A stretch of DNA of 40,686 nt, from positions 1 to 40,686 of the forward strand of contig CALDHY010000052.1 in assembly GCA_937901445.1 (NCBI GenBank). The letters are read 5' to 3'. The position numbers and the translations under genes are program-made. The notes under the pieces were generated by a model. It had not been told where the DNA came from and did not search any database. It saw nothing but the letters and a program-made list of their open reading frames with translations. Shown here one piece after another: positions 1 through 10,684 of this stretch; position 1 is the first letter of the stretch; each line of letters opens with the position of its first letter. This DNA comes from an uncultured Selenomonadales bacterium. Lineage in GTDB: Bacteria > Bacillota > Negativicutes > Selenomonadales > Selenomonadaceae.

Positions 1-60
1 CGCGTTTTACTTTCCTGTACGCTCCCAAAAGCGGCGCGTCTGCGCGGCACGGGCGACACC
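1..60. other. GC-rich edge segment with no recognised gene
   Basis: These bases are clearly richer in G+C than the rest of the window. On the minus strand they lie directly downstream of the oxidoreductase alpha subunit, where the beta (TPP-binding) subunit gene would be expected. A GTG preceded by a GGAGG-like stretch occurs on the minus strand, but its translation (Arg-rich, no CPGCG motif) does not look like the beginning of KorB. The segment may be part of a larger repeat or element cut by the window edge. Confidence 0.3.
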
Positions 61-88
61 TCCCTAATCCTTAGCCTTTAGCCCCTAA
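61..88 (-). repeat. Four-unit heptamer repeat at the korA 3' end
   Basis: Read on the minus strand this is TTAGGGG, CTAAAGG, CTAAGGA, TTAGGGA: four 7-bp units with no gaps. The repeat covers the last five codons and the stop codon of the alpha-subunit gene and continues past it. The 2-unit tract after position 35418 (TAGGGAT TAGGGGA) is of the same type. Confidence 0.7.
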
Positions 89-1189
89 AATGGCGTCAAC
101 AATTTCTTCCGGCTCAAAAATCGTCATATCATATTTTGCGCAAAGTTTAACTTCACAGTTGCCCTTAACCGCGCGTTGAACTTCACCGACAATCTGCCCG
201 TAATTCAATTCGGCAACAATCAAGCCCTTAAGATTTTTTGAAACATTAAATAAAAATTCGTCAGGGAAAGGCCAAATTGTTACAAGGCGAATAAAACCCA
301 CTTTGACGCCGTTTTGGCGCGCGTCTAAAACCGCTTGATAGGCAGTGCGCGCCGTGCCGCCGAATGCCACAACCGCAATTTCTGCATCGTCTAAAAATTC
401 AGTTTGCACTTCGATAACGTCTTTTGAAATTTTTTCGTGCATACGGCGAATTGATTCTTCAGTAACTTTCGGCGAACCGACGGGAAAACCTGTTTCATCA
501 TGAATCAAGCCTGTAACGTGGATATGATAACCTTCACCGAAATTTGCAATGTTGGGGACTAAATCTTCATCCGGCGCGTACGGTTCATAGCCTTCAGCGC
601 GTGTTTTTTTCGGTTTACGGCGCGGGTAAATTTCTATTTCGTTTTCTGTTGGAAGATTGACGTTTTCGCGCAGGTGTCCGACAATTTCATCCATTAACAA
701 AATTACAGGCGAACGAAAACGCTCCGCGTAATTTACGGCTTTTACTGTCAATTCAAACGCTTCACGAACGCTCCACGGGCTTAAAGCAATTATTGAATGA
801 TCGCCGTGTGTTCCCCAACGCGCTTGCATAACATCCCCTTGTGAAGGCGCGGTAGGTTGTCCCGTTGAAGGACCGACGCGCTGTACATTTACAATTACGA
901 CGGGAATTTCAGCCGCCGCCGCGTAGCCGATTAATTCTTGTTTTAAAGAAATTCCCGGTCCGCTTGACGCGGTTAAAACTTTTTTTCCGGCAAGTGACGC
1001 GCCGAGTACAACGCCCATACTTGCAATTTCATCTTCCATTTGAATAAAAGTGCCGCCGAATTTCGGCAAAAGTTTAGCCATTGATTCGGCAATTTCAGTT
1101 GAAGGCGTGATTGGATAACCGCCAAAAAATCTTACACCGGCGGCAAGTGCGCCCTGCGCGACGGCGTCATTTCCTTGTAATAAAATCAT
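71..1189 (-). CDS. korA: 2-oxoacid:ferredoxin oxidoreductase, alpha subunit (KorA/VorB type)
   Basis: Catalytic-pocket subunit of a CoA-dependent 2-oxoacid:ferredoxin oxidoreductase (2-oxoglutarate or branched-chain 2-oxoacid), which makes acyl-CoA and CO2 and reduces ferredoxin in the cytoplasm. The 372-residue length fits the family. The N-terminus carries the GGYPITPSTEIAE signature (about residues 23-35), followed by MEDEIASMG and GPSTGQPTAPSQGD (about residues 105-120), all typical of the KorA pyrimidine-binding domain. The C-terminal third is the transketolase-C-like domain (VVAFGGTAR). Its ATG overlaps the stop of the upstream ferredoxin gene (ATGA), so the two are translationally coupled. 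The TPP-binding beta subunit, normally next, is not seen in the 70 bases left. Substrate (2-oxoglutarate versus 2-oxoisovalerate) cannot be decided from this subunit. The last five codons lie in a heptamer repeat. Confidence 0.9.
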   Translation of the reverse strand: MILLQGNDAVAQGALAAGVRFFGGYPITPSTEIAESMAKLLPKFGGTFIQMEDEIASMGVVLGASLAGKKVLTASSGPGISLKQELIGYAAAAEIPVVIVNVQRVGPSTGQPTAPSQGDVMQARWGTHGDHSIIALSPWSVREAFELTVKAVNYAERFRSPVILLMDEIVGHLRENVNLPTENEIEIYPRRKPKKTRAEGYEPYAPDEDLVPNIANFGEGYHIHVTGLIHDETGFPVGSPKVTEESIRRMHEKISKDVIEVQTEFLDDAEIAVVAFGGTARTAYQAVLDARQNGVKVGFIRLVTIWPFPDEFLFNVSKNLKGLIVAELNYGQIVGEVQRAVKGNCEVKLCAKYDMTIFEPEEIVDAILGAKG

Positions 1190-1392
1190 TTCGACGCCTC
1201 CTTTATTTTATCAACGAAAATTGCATAGTCGGGGCAACGCAATTCACACTGTCCGCAAGTTATACAATCTTCAGGGCGTGCCACAACCACTTTTCCAAGT
1301 GTATCTAATTCTAAAACTTTTTTGGGGCAAAAGTTCACGCAAATTCCGCACCCCTTGCACCTTTCCAGTTTCAGAGCAAACTCCGACTTCAT
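1186..1392 (-). CDS. korD: 2x[4Fe-4S] ferredoxin subunit of the oxidoreductase
   Basis: A 68-residue ferredoxin-like protein with two complete cluster motifs: CKGCGICVNFCP (about residues 12-23) and CITCGQCELRCP (about residues 43-54). It is the delta/ferredoxin subunit that passes electrons from the TPP site of the oxidoreductase to soluble ferredoxin. It is the first gene of the minus-strand operon, preceded by a GGAGGG ribosome-binding site, and overlaps the alpha-subunit start by ATGA. The overlap and small size match kor/vor operons of anaerobic Firmicutes. Confidence 0.88.
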   Translation of the reverse strand: MKSEFALKLERCKGCGICVNFCPKKVLELDTLGKVVVARPEDCITCGQCELRCPDYAIFVDKIKEASK

Positions 1393-1428
1393 TTAAAGCC
1401 CTCCAGTATATATTTAAATAACGTTAAA

Positions 1429-1456
1429 ATTATAACACGCCGAAATATTTTTGCAA
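1429..1456 (-). promoter_or_regulatory. Predicted promoter of the korDA operon
   Basis: On the minus strand, TTGCAA (1451-1456) is followed after 16 bp by a perfect TATAAT (1429-1434), with an extended TGT directly before it. It lies about 35 bp upstream of the ferredoxin start codon. The facing gene's promoter lies at 1487-1515, so the two transcripts diverge. Confidence 0.65.
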
Positions 1457-1486
1457 CGCCGCCAAAATTGTATTCAATTTAAGTAA

Positions 1487-1515
1487 TTGAAAAAAAAATA
1501 TATCTGCGTTATTAT
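1487..1515 (+). promoter_or_regulatory. Predicted promoter of the diguanylate cyclase gene
   Basis: TTGAAA (1487-1492), a 17-bp A-rich spacer and TATTAT (1510-1515), about 30 bp before the ATG at 1548. Confidence 0.55.
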
Positions 1516-1547
1516 ATTTAAAAATTCCGGATAAGCGACGAGATAAA

Positions 1548-3386
1548 ATGAAAAAATTTTTACTTAACAATAAAAATATTACCAAAACAATTTTGATTGT
1601 AACGGCGATTATATCTGTTTTGGGAATAGTTGTTTCAAGTTTTGTACTTCAAAGAGTCATTGAACGCCACGACGAAGAACGAATGAAATTTATTGCTGCC
1701 GATATTTACGACGACATTAACACCGAACTTTTAAAACTCGTTATGATTGCGCGCGTTATGTCAAATGATATCCCGCTGATTGAACAACTGCAAATTGAAG
1801 ATACAGTAAGCTTTGAAGAAAATGTTTACCGAATGGAAAATTATATGTCTAAGCTGAAAAAATCCTTTAATCTTTCCACTGCTTTTATAGTCTCCGATAA
1901 ATCGAAAATTTATTATTCCCCTGAAGGTTTTAACAAAATTGTTGACGTTGACAACGACAAGCACGATATTTGGTACAAACTTTTTCTCGAAAAAAATTTA
2001 TCTTATGATTTCGATATTGACGTTGACGAATTGAATGAAAATAAATGGACAATTTTTGTAAGTGCACGTATTCACAATGAAGACGGAAATTTTTTGGGCG
2101 TTTGCGGTGTAGGCAGATATTTAACCACAATTCAAAATATCTTGATAACTGACGAAGAAACTTACAACGTTAAAATTAATCTTGTTGATCAAAACGGCGT
2201 CGTTCAACTTGATTCAGATTCTTTAAATATTGAAACGGCGCACATTCAAAATATTGTCAATCCAAATAAATCTGTTCAATTTGTTTTGTCGAAATCTGAA
2301 GGCTTTTACACAATTTCAAAATATATGCCGGACTTAGGATTATATTTAGTTGTGCGGCGCAGTGTCGATAATTATCAAAGTGATTTTTCAAACTTAATTA
2401 TTCATATGACGGTTGTTTTTTCTGTTGCCGTAACGATTTTTTTAATTTTTATGCGCTTGGCTCTGAAAATAAATCACATACAAGTTGAAGAAACTGCCAA
2501 AAAGCACGGGCTTGCAAGTTATGCTGATTTATATATTTCAATGCATTTGATTGTTTTAAAAGATAATTCAATTCACGAAATCAGCAGTGATCCCAGATAT
2601 GATTTAATTTCGATAAACGGCACAGACAACGCCGCGTCTCAACTTTCAAACGCCGTTAAAGAAATTGCCGCGCTTGAGAGTTTGAAAAAAATGTTAGACT
2701 TTGTTGCAATGGATACTCTTGTTGAACGACTTAAAGAAAATCGCGTCATTCACAAAGAATTTCGCACCAGAGAATACGGCTGGTGTAAAGCTTATTTCAT
2801 TGCGATTGAGTTTGATCAAAATCACGAAATTACCGAAATAATTTTTGCGGTTGAATTGATTGACGAGGAAAAAAGGCGCGAAAACGAATTGATTTACCTT
2901 TCACAGACAGATTTAATGACCGGCTTAAGAAATCGCGGCAGCGGCGAAAAAGCTATGCAAGACTTAATGTCTCAAGGCGTCGAAGGTATGTTTTGTTTGA
3001 TGGACGCTGATAAGTTTAAATCGATTAATGATAATTATGGTCACGACGTAGGCGACAAAGTTATAAAAGCTATTGCAGAGTGTTTGAAAAAAATTTTCCG
3101 CAATATCGATGTAACAATGAGGCTCGGCGGCGACGAATTTGCAGTTTATGTTGTTGGCGTTACTGATGAAGTGCGCGGCGAAATTTTCATTGAAGATTTT
3201 TTTGAGGAAGTTAATAATATTAAAATTCCGGAACTCGGCAACAGGAAAATTTCAGTAAGTTTGGGCGCGGCTTTTTTCCTTGTTGACGAAAAACTTTCAT
3301 TTGCTGAAATTTACAAGCGCGCAGATTCCGCCGCTTACGAAAGTAAAAAAACTAAGGGCAATTTCCACACATTTTACAAAGGTTAG
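1548..3386 (+). CDS. Membrane-bound diguanylate cyclase with extracytoplasmic sensor
   Basis: Predicted to make cyclic di-GMP from two GTP at the inner membrane in response to an external signal. The 612-residue protein has a transmembrane helix at about residues 13-35, an extracytoplasmic region of about 250 residues resembling a dCache sensor, a second helix at about 285-305, a linker of about 140 residues that may be PAS-like, and a C-terminal GGDEF domain. The catalytic motif RLGGDEF is intact (about residue 527). RNID lies five residues upstream of GGDEF, matching the RxxD inhibitory I-site, so product inhibition is expected. The usual LTGLYNR entry motif is MTGLRNR. No EAL domain is present. 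It stands alone with its own promoter, and the ligand is unknown. Confidence 0.88.
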   Translation: MKKFLLNNKNITKTILIVTAIISVLGIVVSSFVLQRVIERHDEERMKFIAADIYDDINTELLKLVMIARVMSNDIPLIEQLQIEDTVSFEENVYRMENYMSKLKKSFNLSTAFIVSDKSKIYYSPEGFNKIVDVDNDKHDIWYKLFLEKNLSYDFDIDVDELNENKWTIFVSARIHNEDGNFLGVCGVGRYLTTIQNILITDEETYNVKINLVDQNGVVQLDSDSLNIETAHIQNIVNPNKSVQFVLSKSEGFYTISKYMPDLGLYLVVRRSVDNYQSDFSNLIIHMTVVFSVAVTIFLIFMRLALKINHIQVEETAKKHGLASYADLYISMHLIVLKDNSIHEISSDPRYDLISINGTDNAASQLSNAVKEIAALESLKKMLDFVAMDTLVERLKENRVIHKEFRTREYGWCKAYFIAIEFDQNHEITEIIFAVELIDEEKRRENELIYLSQTDLMTGLRNRGSGEKAMQDLMSQGVEGMFCLMDADKFKSINDNYGHDVGDKVIKAIAECLKKIFRNIDVTMRLGGDEFAVYVVGVTDEVRGEIFIEDFFEEVNNIKIPELGNRKISVSLGAAFFLVDEKLSFAEIYKRADSAAYESKKTKGNFHTFYKG

Positions 3387-3398
3387 AATTTCCTCGCG

Positions 3399-3442
3399 CA
3401 GATTTTTTATTTTAGTCTTGTCAATGATTCTTAAAAAATCTG
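3399..3442 (+). terminator. Possible terminator after the diguanylate cyclase gene
   Basis: A 10-bp inverted repeat, CAGATTTTTT (3399-3408) with AAAAAATCTG (3433-3442), lies just after the stop codon and is followed by a T-rich stretch. The stem is AT-rich and the loop is 24 nt, so it is a weak candidate. Confidence 0.35.
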
Positions 3443-3483
3443 AAAATTTTTATTTTAGCTATTGCATTTCAACCTTCGATTGA

Positions 3484-6462
<2,979 letters not shown>

Positions 6463-6481
6463 GCAATGTTAAATAAATTTA

Positions 6482-6510
6482 TTGACAATCTGTCAGCTTG
6501 AATGTAGAAT
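6482..6510 (+). promoter_or_regulatory. Predicted tetR promoter
   Basis: TTGACA (6482-6487), a 17-bp spacer and TAGAAT (6505-6510). The -35 box overlaps the first of two palindromic operator-like sites, so repression by the TetR product is expected. Confidence 0.7.
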
Positions 6511-6531
6511 TCAGTTATTGACAGATTGTCA
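6483..6531. promoter_or_regulatory. Paired TetR-type operators
   Basis: Two 13-bp sites, TGACAATCTGTCA (6483-6495) and TGACAGATTGTCA (6519-6531). Each is a TGACA-n3-TGTCA dyad and the second is the exact reverse complement of the first. Centres are 36 bp apart. One site overlaps the -35 box and the other lies just past the expected transcription start. In RNA the two sites could also pair into one 13-bp stem followed by eight T, an alternative attenuator reading. Confidence 0.72.
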
Positions 6532-6552
6532 TTTTTTTTGAGAGGTGATGAA

Positions 6553-7173
6553 ATGCCGAAAGTTTCAGCAGAATTTAGCACTAACCGGCGCGAAGAAATT
6601 ATTTCAGCTTGTGCGAAACTCTATCAAACAATGAGTTTCAAAGATATAACGATTATAGAAATTGGAAAAGCCACTTCGTTTACAAGGACTTCGATTTATA
6701 ATTATTTCAACACGAAGGAAGAAATTTTTTTAGCTTTACTTCAAAAAGAATATGAACTTTGGATTGAAGAATTGGAAGAAATAATTTCCGGCAACGAAAA
6801 ATTGACGCGGGAAAACTTTTCAGATTTACTTGCAAAGTCGCTGGAAAATCGCCGCCAACTTTTAAAATTAATGACGATGAATCATTTTGATATGGAAATG
6901 AACAGTCGCGCAGAAAATTTAATCGAATTCAAAAAAGTTTACGGCAAATCTTTAGCGGCAGTCAAAAAATGCTTAGATAAATTTTTTCCGGCAAAAACTG
7001 AAATTGAAAAGCAAAATTTTTTGTACGCCTTTTTCCCGTTCGTCTATGGAATTTACCCTTACGCGGTAGTTACCGAAAAACAGCGCGCGGCAATGGAGGC
7101 GGCAGGCACAAATTTTATTTACCATTCGATTTACGAATTGGCGTACAACTGCATTTTAAAATTGTTAAGTTAG
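6553..7173 (+). CDS. TetR-family transcriptional regulator
   Basis: A 206-residue DNA-binding repressor. The N-terminal helix-turn-helix is visible (FKDITIIEIGKATSFTRTSI, then YNYFNTKEEIFLALL), as is standard for TetR. The C-terminal ligand/dimer domain is helical and not assigned to a named subfamily. The ATG at 6553 is preceded by GAGAGGTGATG; an upstream in-frame start inside the operator is rejected. Two matched palindromes in front of it suggest autoregulation. The MBL-fold and CMD genes follow within 11 and 2 bp, so the regulator very likely controls that operon. Confidence 0.88.
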   Translation: MPKVSAEFSTNRREEIISACAKLYQTMSFKDITIIEIGKATSFTRTSIYNYFNTKEEIFLALLQKEYELWIEELEEIISGNEKLTRENFSDLLAKSLENRRQLLKLMTMNHFDMEMNSRAENLIEFKKVYGKSLAAVKKCLDKFFPAKTEIEKQNFLYAFFPFVYGIYPYAVVTEKQRAAMEAAGTNFIYHSIYELAYNCILKLLS

Positions 7174-7184
7174 GAGATTTTAAA

Positions 7185-8000
7185 TTGAACGTCAACAAAA
7201 ATGAAAAGGGGCAGGCAATACCGGCGGCAACAATTCCGCTGACTGCAAAAGACTTTGAGAAAATCGACAACACGGCGGTTTATTGGCTCGGCAACGCAAG
7301 CATTTTTATTAACAGTCACGGTAAAAAAATTATGATTGATCCGCTGCTTGAAGGCTTCGATATGAATTTATTAATTGAAATGCCTATTCTGCCAAAAGAT
7401 ATTCCCGCGCTTGACGCAGTTTTAATTACGCACGACGATAACGACCACTTCAGCAAGCCGACTTGTCAAGATGTCAAAAATGTTTGCAAGGAATATCACG
7501 CACCGCAATTTGTGGCGGGACTCCTGCGCGACGAAGGCTTAAATGGTATTGGACACGATATAGGCGAAACTTTTTCAATAGGCGAAATGAAAATTAAGTT
7601 GACGCCCGCCGAGCATAACTGGAAAAATGATTATCCAAAATATCATTGGCGGGATTATAAGCTTGAGGATTATTGCGGATTTTGGATTGAGACGCCGGAC
7701 GGGAAAATTTGGTTGCCGGGCGATTCACGCCTTTTAAATGAACATTTGGAAATGCCGCAACCGGATATAATTTTGTTAGACTTTGCAGATAACAGTTGGC
7801 ACATAACCTTTGAAGGCGCGGTAAAATTGGCGAATACGTATCCTCGCGCAGATTTAATTTGCATACATTGGGGCAGCGTTGACGCGCCGAATATGAATAC
7901 TTTTAACGGCAACCCTGCTGAACTTGCCGCCGCCGTTGTAAATCCTGAAAGAGTTTACGCGCTTGCACCGGGCGAAAAATTTATATTGAAAGGAAAATAA
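7185..8000 (+). CDS. MBL-fold metal-dependent hydrolase
   Basis: A 271-residue metallo-beta-lactamase-fold protein related to the UlaG / NAPE-PLD-like group (WLGNASIFIN, IMIDPLL, then the metal motif, then PAEHNW, LPGDSRL and CIHWGS). The canonical HxHxDH metal motif reads THDDNDH: the second His (about residue 85) is Asp, while the first His (83), Asp (87) and the last His (88) are kept. Later ligands (H of AEHNW, D of PGDS, H of IHWG) are present, so a metal site is likely but altered. It starts at TTG 7185 with TAGGAG upstream; the nearby ATG is out of frame. Cytoplasmic, no signal peptide. Substrate unknown. Cotranscribed with tetR and the CMD gene. Confidence 0.82.
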   Translation: MNVNKNEKGQAIPAATIPLTAKDFEKIDNTAVYWLGNASIFINSHGKKIMIDPLLEGFDMNLLIEMPILPKDIPALDAVLITHDDNDHFSKPTCQDVKNVCKEYHAPQFVAGLLRDEGLNGIGHDIGETFSIGEMKIKLTPAEHNWKNDYPKYHWRDYKLEDYCGFWIETPDGKIWLPGDSRLLNEHLEMPQPDIILLDFADNSWHITFEGAVKLANTYPRADLICIHWGSVDAPNMNTFNGNPAELAAAVVNPERVYALAPGEKFILKGK

Positions 8001-8002
8001 AA

Positions 8003-8797
8003 ATGAAGGCTAAAAAACTTTTATTAATGTCAGCAATGTTGGGCGTTTTTGGAACAGTAGGAGCGGGCGCAGATGCCGCGCCGGTTGATAAATCTGCAAC
8101 GCACTTTGACGCAGAAACAAAAAAGTTGGATCCCGAATTTACGGAGCGTTTTAATTATTTTTCAACGCAGGAAGTACCAGAACTCGGCAAGCTTGATAAT
8201 CGTACACGTTACATGGCAATTTTAGCCGCGCTGTTAGGTTGTCAGGGCGTTGACGAATTTAAAAGCGTTTTGAACGTTGCACTTGACGACGGCTTAACGC
8301 CCGTTGAGGCAAAAGAAATTGTCTATCAAGCGACGGCGTATCTTGGAATTGGACGCACTAAGCCTTTCTTGACGGCAACCAATGAAGTTATGAAGGCTAA
8401 AAAAATTAAGTTGCCGCTTAAATCTCAAACTACAACAACTTTAGAAAATCGCCGTGAAATGGGAACTGCAAAACAGATTGAACTTTTCGGCGACGGTTAT
8501 GAGGATTTTTGGAAGCGCGGCGATATAAATTATATGTTGGCGGCAAATTGTTTCGGCGATTATTACACGCGCACGGGACTTTCAAACAAAGACAGGGAAT
8601 TAATAACTTTCTGCTACATTGCGGCGCAAGGCGGCTGTGAACCTCAACTTACTGCACATACTGCCGCAAATTTCAGAAACGGAAATGACGCGCAACTTTT
8701 AACCAACGTAATTACAGAAATTCAACCCTATATCGGTTATCCGCGCAGTTTGAACGCGCTTGCAGTTGTAAGACAAGTTGCCGAAAAAAATAAATGA
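8003..8797 (+). CDS. Secreted carboxymuconolactone-decarboxylase-family protein
   Basis: A 264-residue protein with a signal peptide (basic MKAKK, hydrophobic stretch, likely cleavage near ADAAP) and two CMD/AhpD-like repeats, at about residues 60-125 and 190-255. The second repeat holds GGCEPQLTAHTAA, where Cys and His are spaced as in the CMD active site, although the CxxC of AhpD peroxidase is absent. Family members act as decarboxylases, hydroperoxide reductases or uncharacterised redox proteins, so the reaction is not assigned. It follows the MBL gene by 2 bp. Its TGA overlaps the ATG of a decayed gene (ATGA), showing that the operon once continued. Confidence 0.82.
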   Translation: MKAKKLLLMSAMLGVFGTVGAGADAAPVDKSATHFDAETKKLDPEFTERFNYFSTQEVPELGKLDNRTRYMAILAALLGCQGVDEFKSVLNVALDDGLTPVEAKEIVYQATAYLGIGRTKPFLTATNEVMKAKKIKLPLKSQTTTTLENRREMGTAKQIELFGDGYEDFWKRGDINYMLAANCFGDYYTRTGLSNKDRELITFCYIAAQGGCEPQLTAHTAANFRNGNDAQLLTNVITEIQPYIGYPRSLNALAVVRQVAEKNK

Positions 8798-8886
8798 ATC
8801 GCCGAGAATTTTTAAAATTGACTTTACGGTTCAGATTATCCCTACGTACCGGCGCAAGTTTTATTGAAGAAAAAACAAATGCTTGA
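8794..8886 (+). pseudogene. Remnant of a Tat-exported protein (leader only)
   Basis: The ATG overlaps the previous stop. The product begins MNRREFLKLT, the usual RR-containing start of a Tat signal, but then loses the expected hydrophobic segment and stops after 30 codons. Another frame of the following bases reads DYPYVPAQVLLKKKQMLDAE, which I cannot place. I read it as the first codons of a Tat-type protein joined by deletion to foreign or internal sequence. Confidence 0.5.
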
Positions 8887-9182
8887 CGCGGAACTTTTTA
8901 AAAGAAATTGGTTTGAAAAAATTTATAATTTCGTTTACGTCGGGTGCGCCGGAAGAAATGTATCAAGAGGGCGGCAAACAAAATTATCCTATTGAAGCAT
9001 TTTACCCGCCGTTCAAAAATTTTGTAGTTTCTTGCAATATGGAATTGGCGGAAATAATTTACAGCGGCGGACTTTCCTACGCAAGCCGTCACGACGACGC
9101 AAAACTTCAGGCAATGAAAGAAAAAGCAATTCGTCACGCTGAAAAACTTGCAGAGGAGTTGAAAAATTTATGCGCGGATTGA
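8883..9182 (+). pseudogene. NAD(P)H oxidoreductase, flavodoxin-like fold, 3' half only
   Basis: The frame encodes the C-terminal half of a Flavodoxin_2-type NAD(P)H dehydrogenase (MdaB/KefF-like): LTRNF, then KKFIISFTSGAPEEMYQEGG, PIEAFYPPFK, a segment with YSGGLSYASR, and a helical end. The FMN-binding N-terminal half (about 90 residues) is missing and there is no credible start codon or ribosome-binding site. The surviving part shows no internal stop, so the truncation looks recent. Confidence 0.7.
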
Positions 9183-9244
9183 AAGATAAAATCATTTTGA
9201 TAACGGGCGCAGATTACGCGGTTGACGGCGGTACTTGTACATAA
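9170..9244 (+). pseudogene. Short-chain dehydrogenase collapsed to its two ends
   Basis: A 24-codon frame preceded by GAGGAG reads MRGLKDKIILITGA followed directly by DYAVDGGTCT. The first part is the exact N-terminal beta-strand and start of the TGxxxGxG motif of an SDR. The second resembles the C-terminal VDGG end of SDRs. About 220 residues between them are gone and the frame is kept. This is best explained by one internal deletion. Confidence 0.6.
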
Positions 9245-10628
9245 ATTTTATCGTAAAAAAATTTTTGCCGCGTTTATTGTCGTAATAACTTTTTGCATTT
9301 TGCAGATAAATTTGGCAAGTGCAGCGAAAGATCCGATTATTCAAATTGAGAGTGGGAAATTTGCGCTGGCAACCTCCGCAATCTCCCGAAAATTGGAGCG
9401 GGATTTTGGAAACAAAAAATTATTCCGAAAGAGCAATTCAAAATTTTGATTTGGGAGTTTTCTCACAATCCGGCGGCAGTGAAGATTGTTTGTACTTAAA
9501 TGTTTTTGTACCGCAAAATTCCAAAAATAAAAAATTGCCGGTATTTTTCTGGATTCACGGCGGCGGACTTTTTGTAGGTTCGGCAAGCAATTATGATCCC
9601 GTTCCGCTTGCAAAACAAGGAAAAGCCGTTGTTGTAACTTTTAATTATCAACTGGGCGCATTTGGATTTTTTGCACATCCCGCGCTTGATTCTGAAGGTC
9701 ATTCTTTTGCAAATTACGGCTTGATGGATCAAATTTTCGCCCTCGATTGGATACGCAGAAATATTTCAAAATTCGGCGGCGACCCCGAAAATATTACAAT
9801 CGCAGGAGAATCTTCAGGCGGGCAATCTGTTTTGGCTTTTATGGTTTCGCCGAAAACTGAAGGAAAATTTCAAGCGGCAATAGGGATGAGTGCTTGCACG
9901 GTTGCTTTAAATTCTGATTTTACTTAATACGCGCTTGACTATGCTGAAAAAATTGGCGTCGGAACTTTCACGATTGACGGCGAATTTATAACTGAACACA
10001 TTGGAAAATCTTTGCAAGCCGGAAATGTTCACGATATAATTTTTGTAAACGGAACGACGCGCAATGAAGGAAGTTTTTTTGCCGGATTGCCTGAAACTTT
10101 TACCAAAAAACCTATGATTGCTGAAGAGTATAAAAAAATCTTGAACAATTCAACGCTATGTTCGGCAAAAATATTTCTGAAGAAATTTTGGCTGAATATC
10201 CGCTTGAAAATTATGAAACGCCCGCCAATGCTTACGCGGCTATTATAACCGACGCTTGGTTTGCCGTTCCTGCTTACAATGTCAACAGTGCACTTTGCAA
10301 AAAAATTCCTGTTTATGCTTACGAATTTGACGACCAAACCGCGCCAAATTATATTGAAACCAGTTTTACACAGGGCGCGGCTCATACTTATGAAATTCCT
10401 TACATTTTCAAAAATTTTCATGGCAGTTCCGAACTTTCGACAAAATTAAATTCTTCGCAGGAAAAATTGTCTCGTGAAATGATAAAATATTGGGCGAATG
10501 TTTCAAAGTTGCCGAAACAAAAAGATAAAAATTTTTTGAGATTGACTTTGCCAAAAGTTGAAAATTTGAGCGACAATGAATTTGTAAAAAATCATCACGT
10601 TGAATTTTGGAATAAAATTTTAAATTAG
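9222..10628 (+). pseudogene. Secreted type-B carboxylesterase, disrupted
   Basis: Pieces of one carboxylesterase lie in order over about 1.4 kb. The N-terminal piece has a signal peptide (FAAFIVVITFC, then LASAAKDP) and IIQIESGK. It switches frame near 9350 into VGNLRWQPPQSPENW, losing the segment normally between those motifs. The middle has the oxyanion HGGG (about 9557) and the nucleophile GESSGG (about 9808). An in-frame TAA occurs at 9925-9927. After it the frame goes on with YALDYAEK and TIDGEFITEH, then shifts near the seven-A run at about 10133-10139 into MFGKNISEEILAEYP and ends at 10628. At least one deletion, one stop and one indel mean it cannot make active enzyme. Confidence 0.82.
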
Positions 10629-10684
10629 CATTGTTACGGCGTGAGTTTGGTAGAAATATAAAAAATTTTTAGGAGAGTTTAACT

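Noticed and set aside
1..60. Start of korB from a GTG on the minus strand
   Set aside because: The translation (SPVPRRRAAFGS) has no resemblance to the KorB N-terminus and the base composition differs.
3391..3409. Long dispersed repeat shared by 3390-3407 and 31833-31851 (inverted)
   Set aside because: The shared stretch is under 20 bp and is largely the frequent octamer TCGCGCAG with T-rich flank. It is treated under the octamer finding rather than as a separate element.
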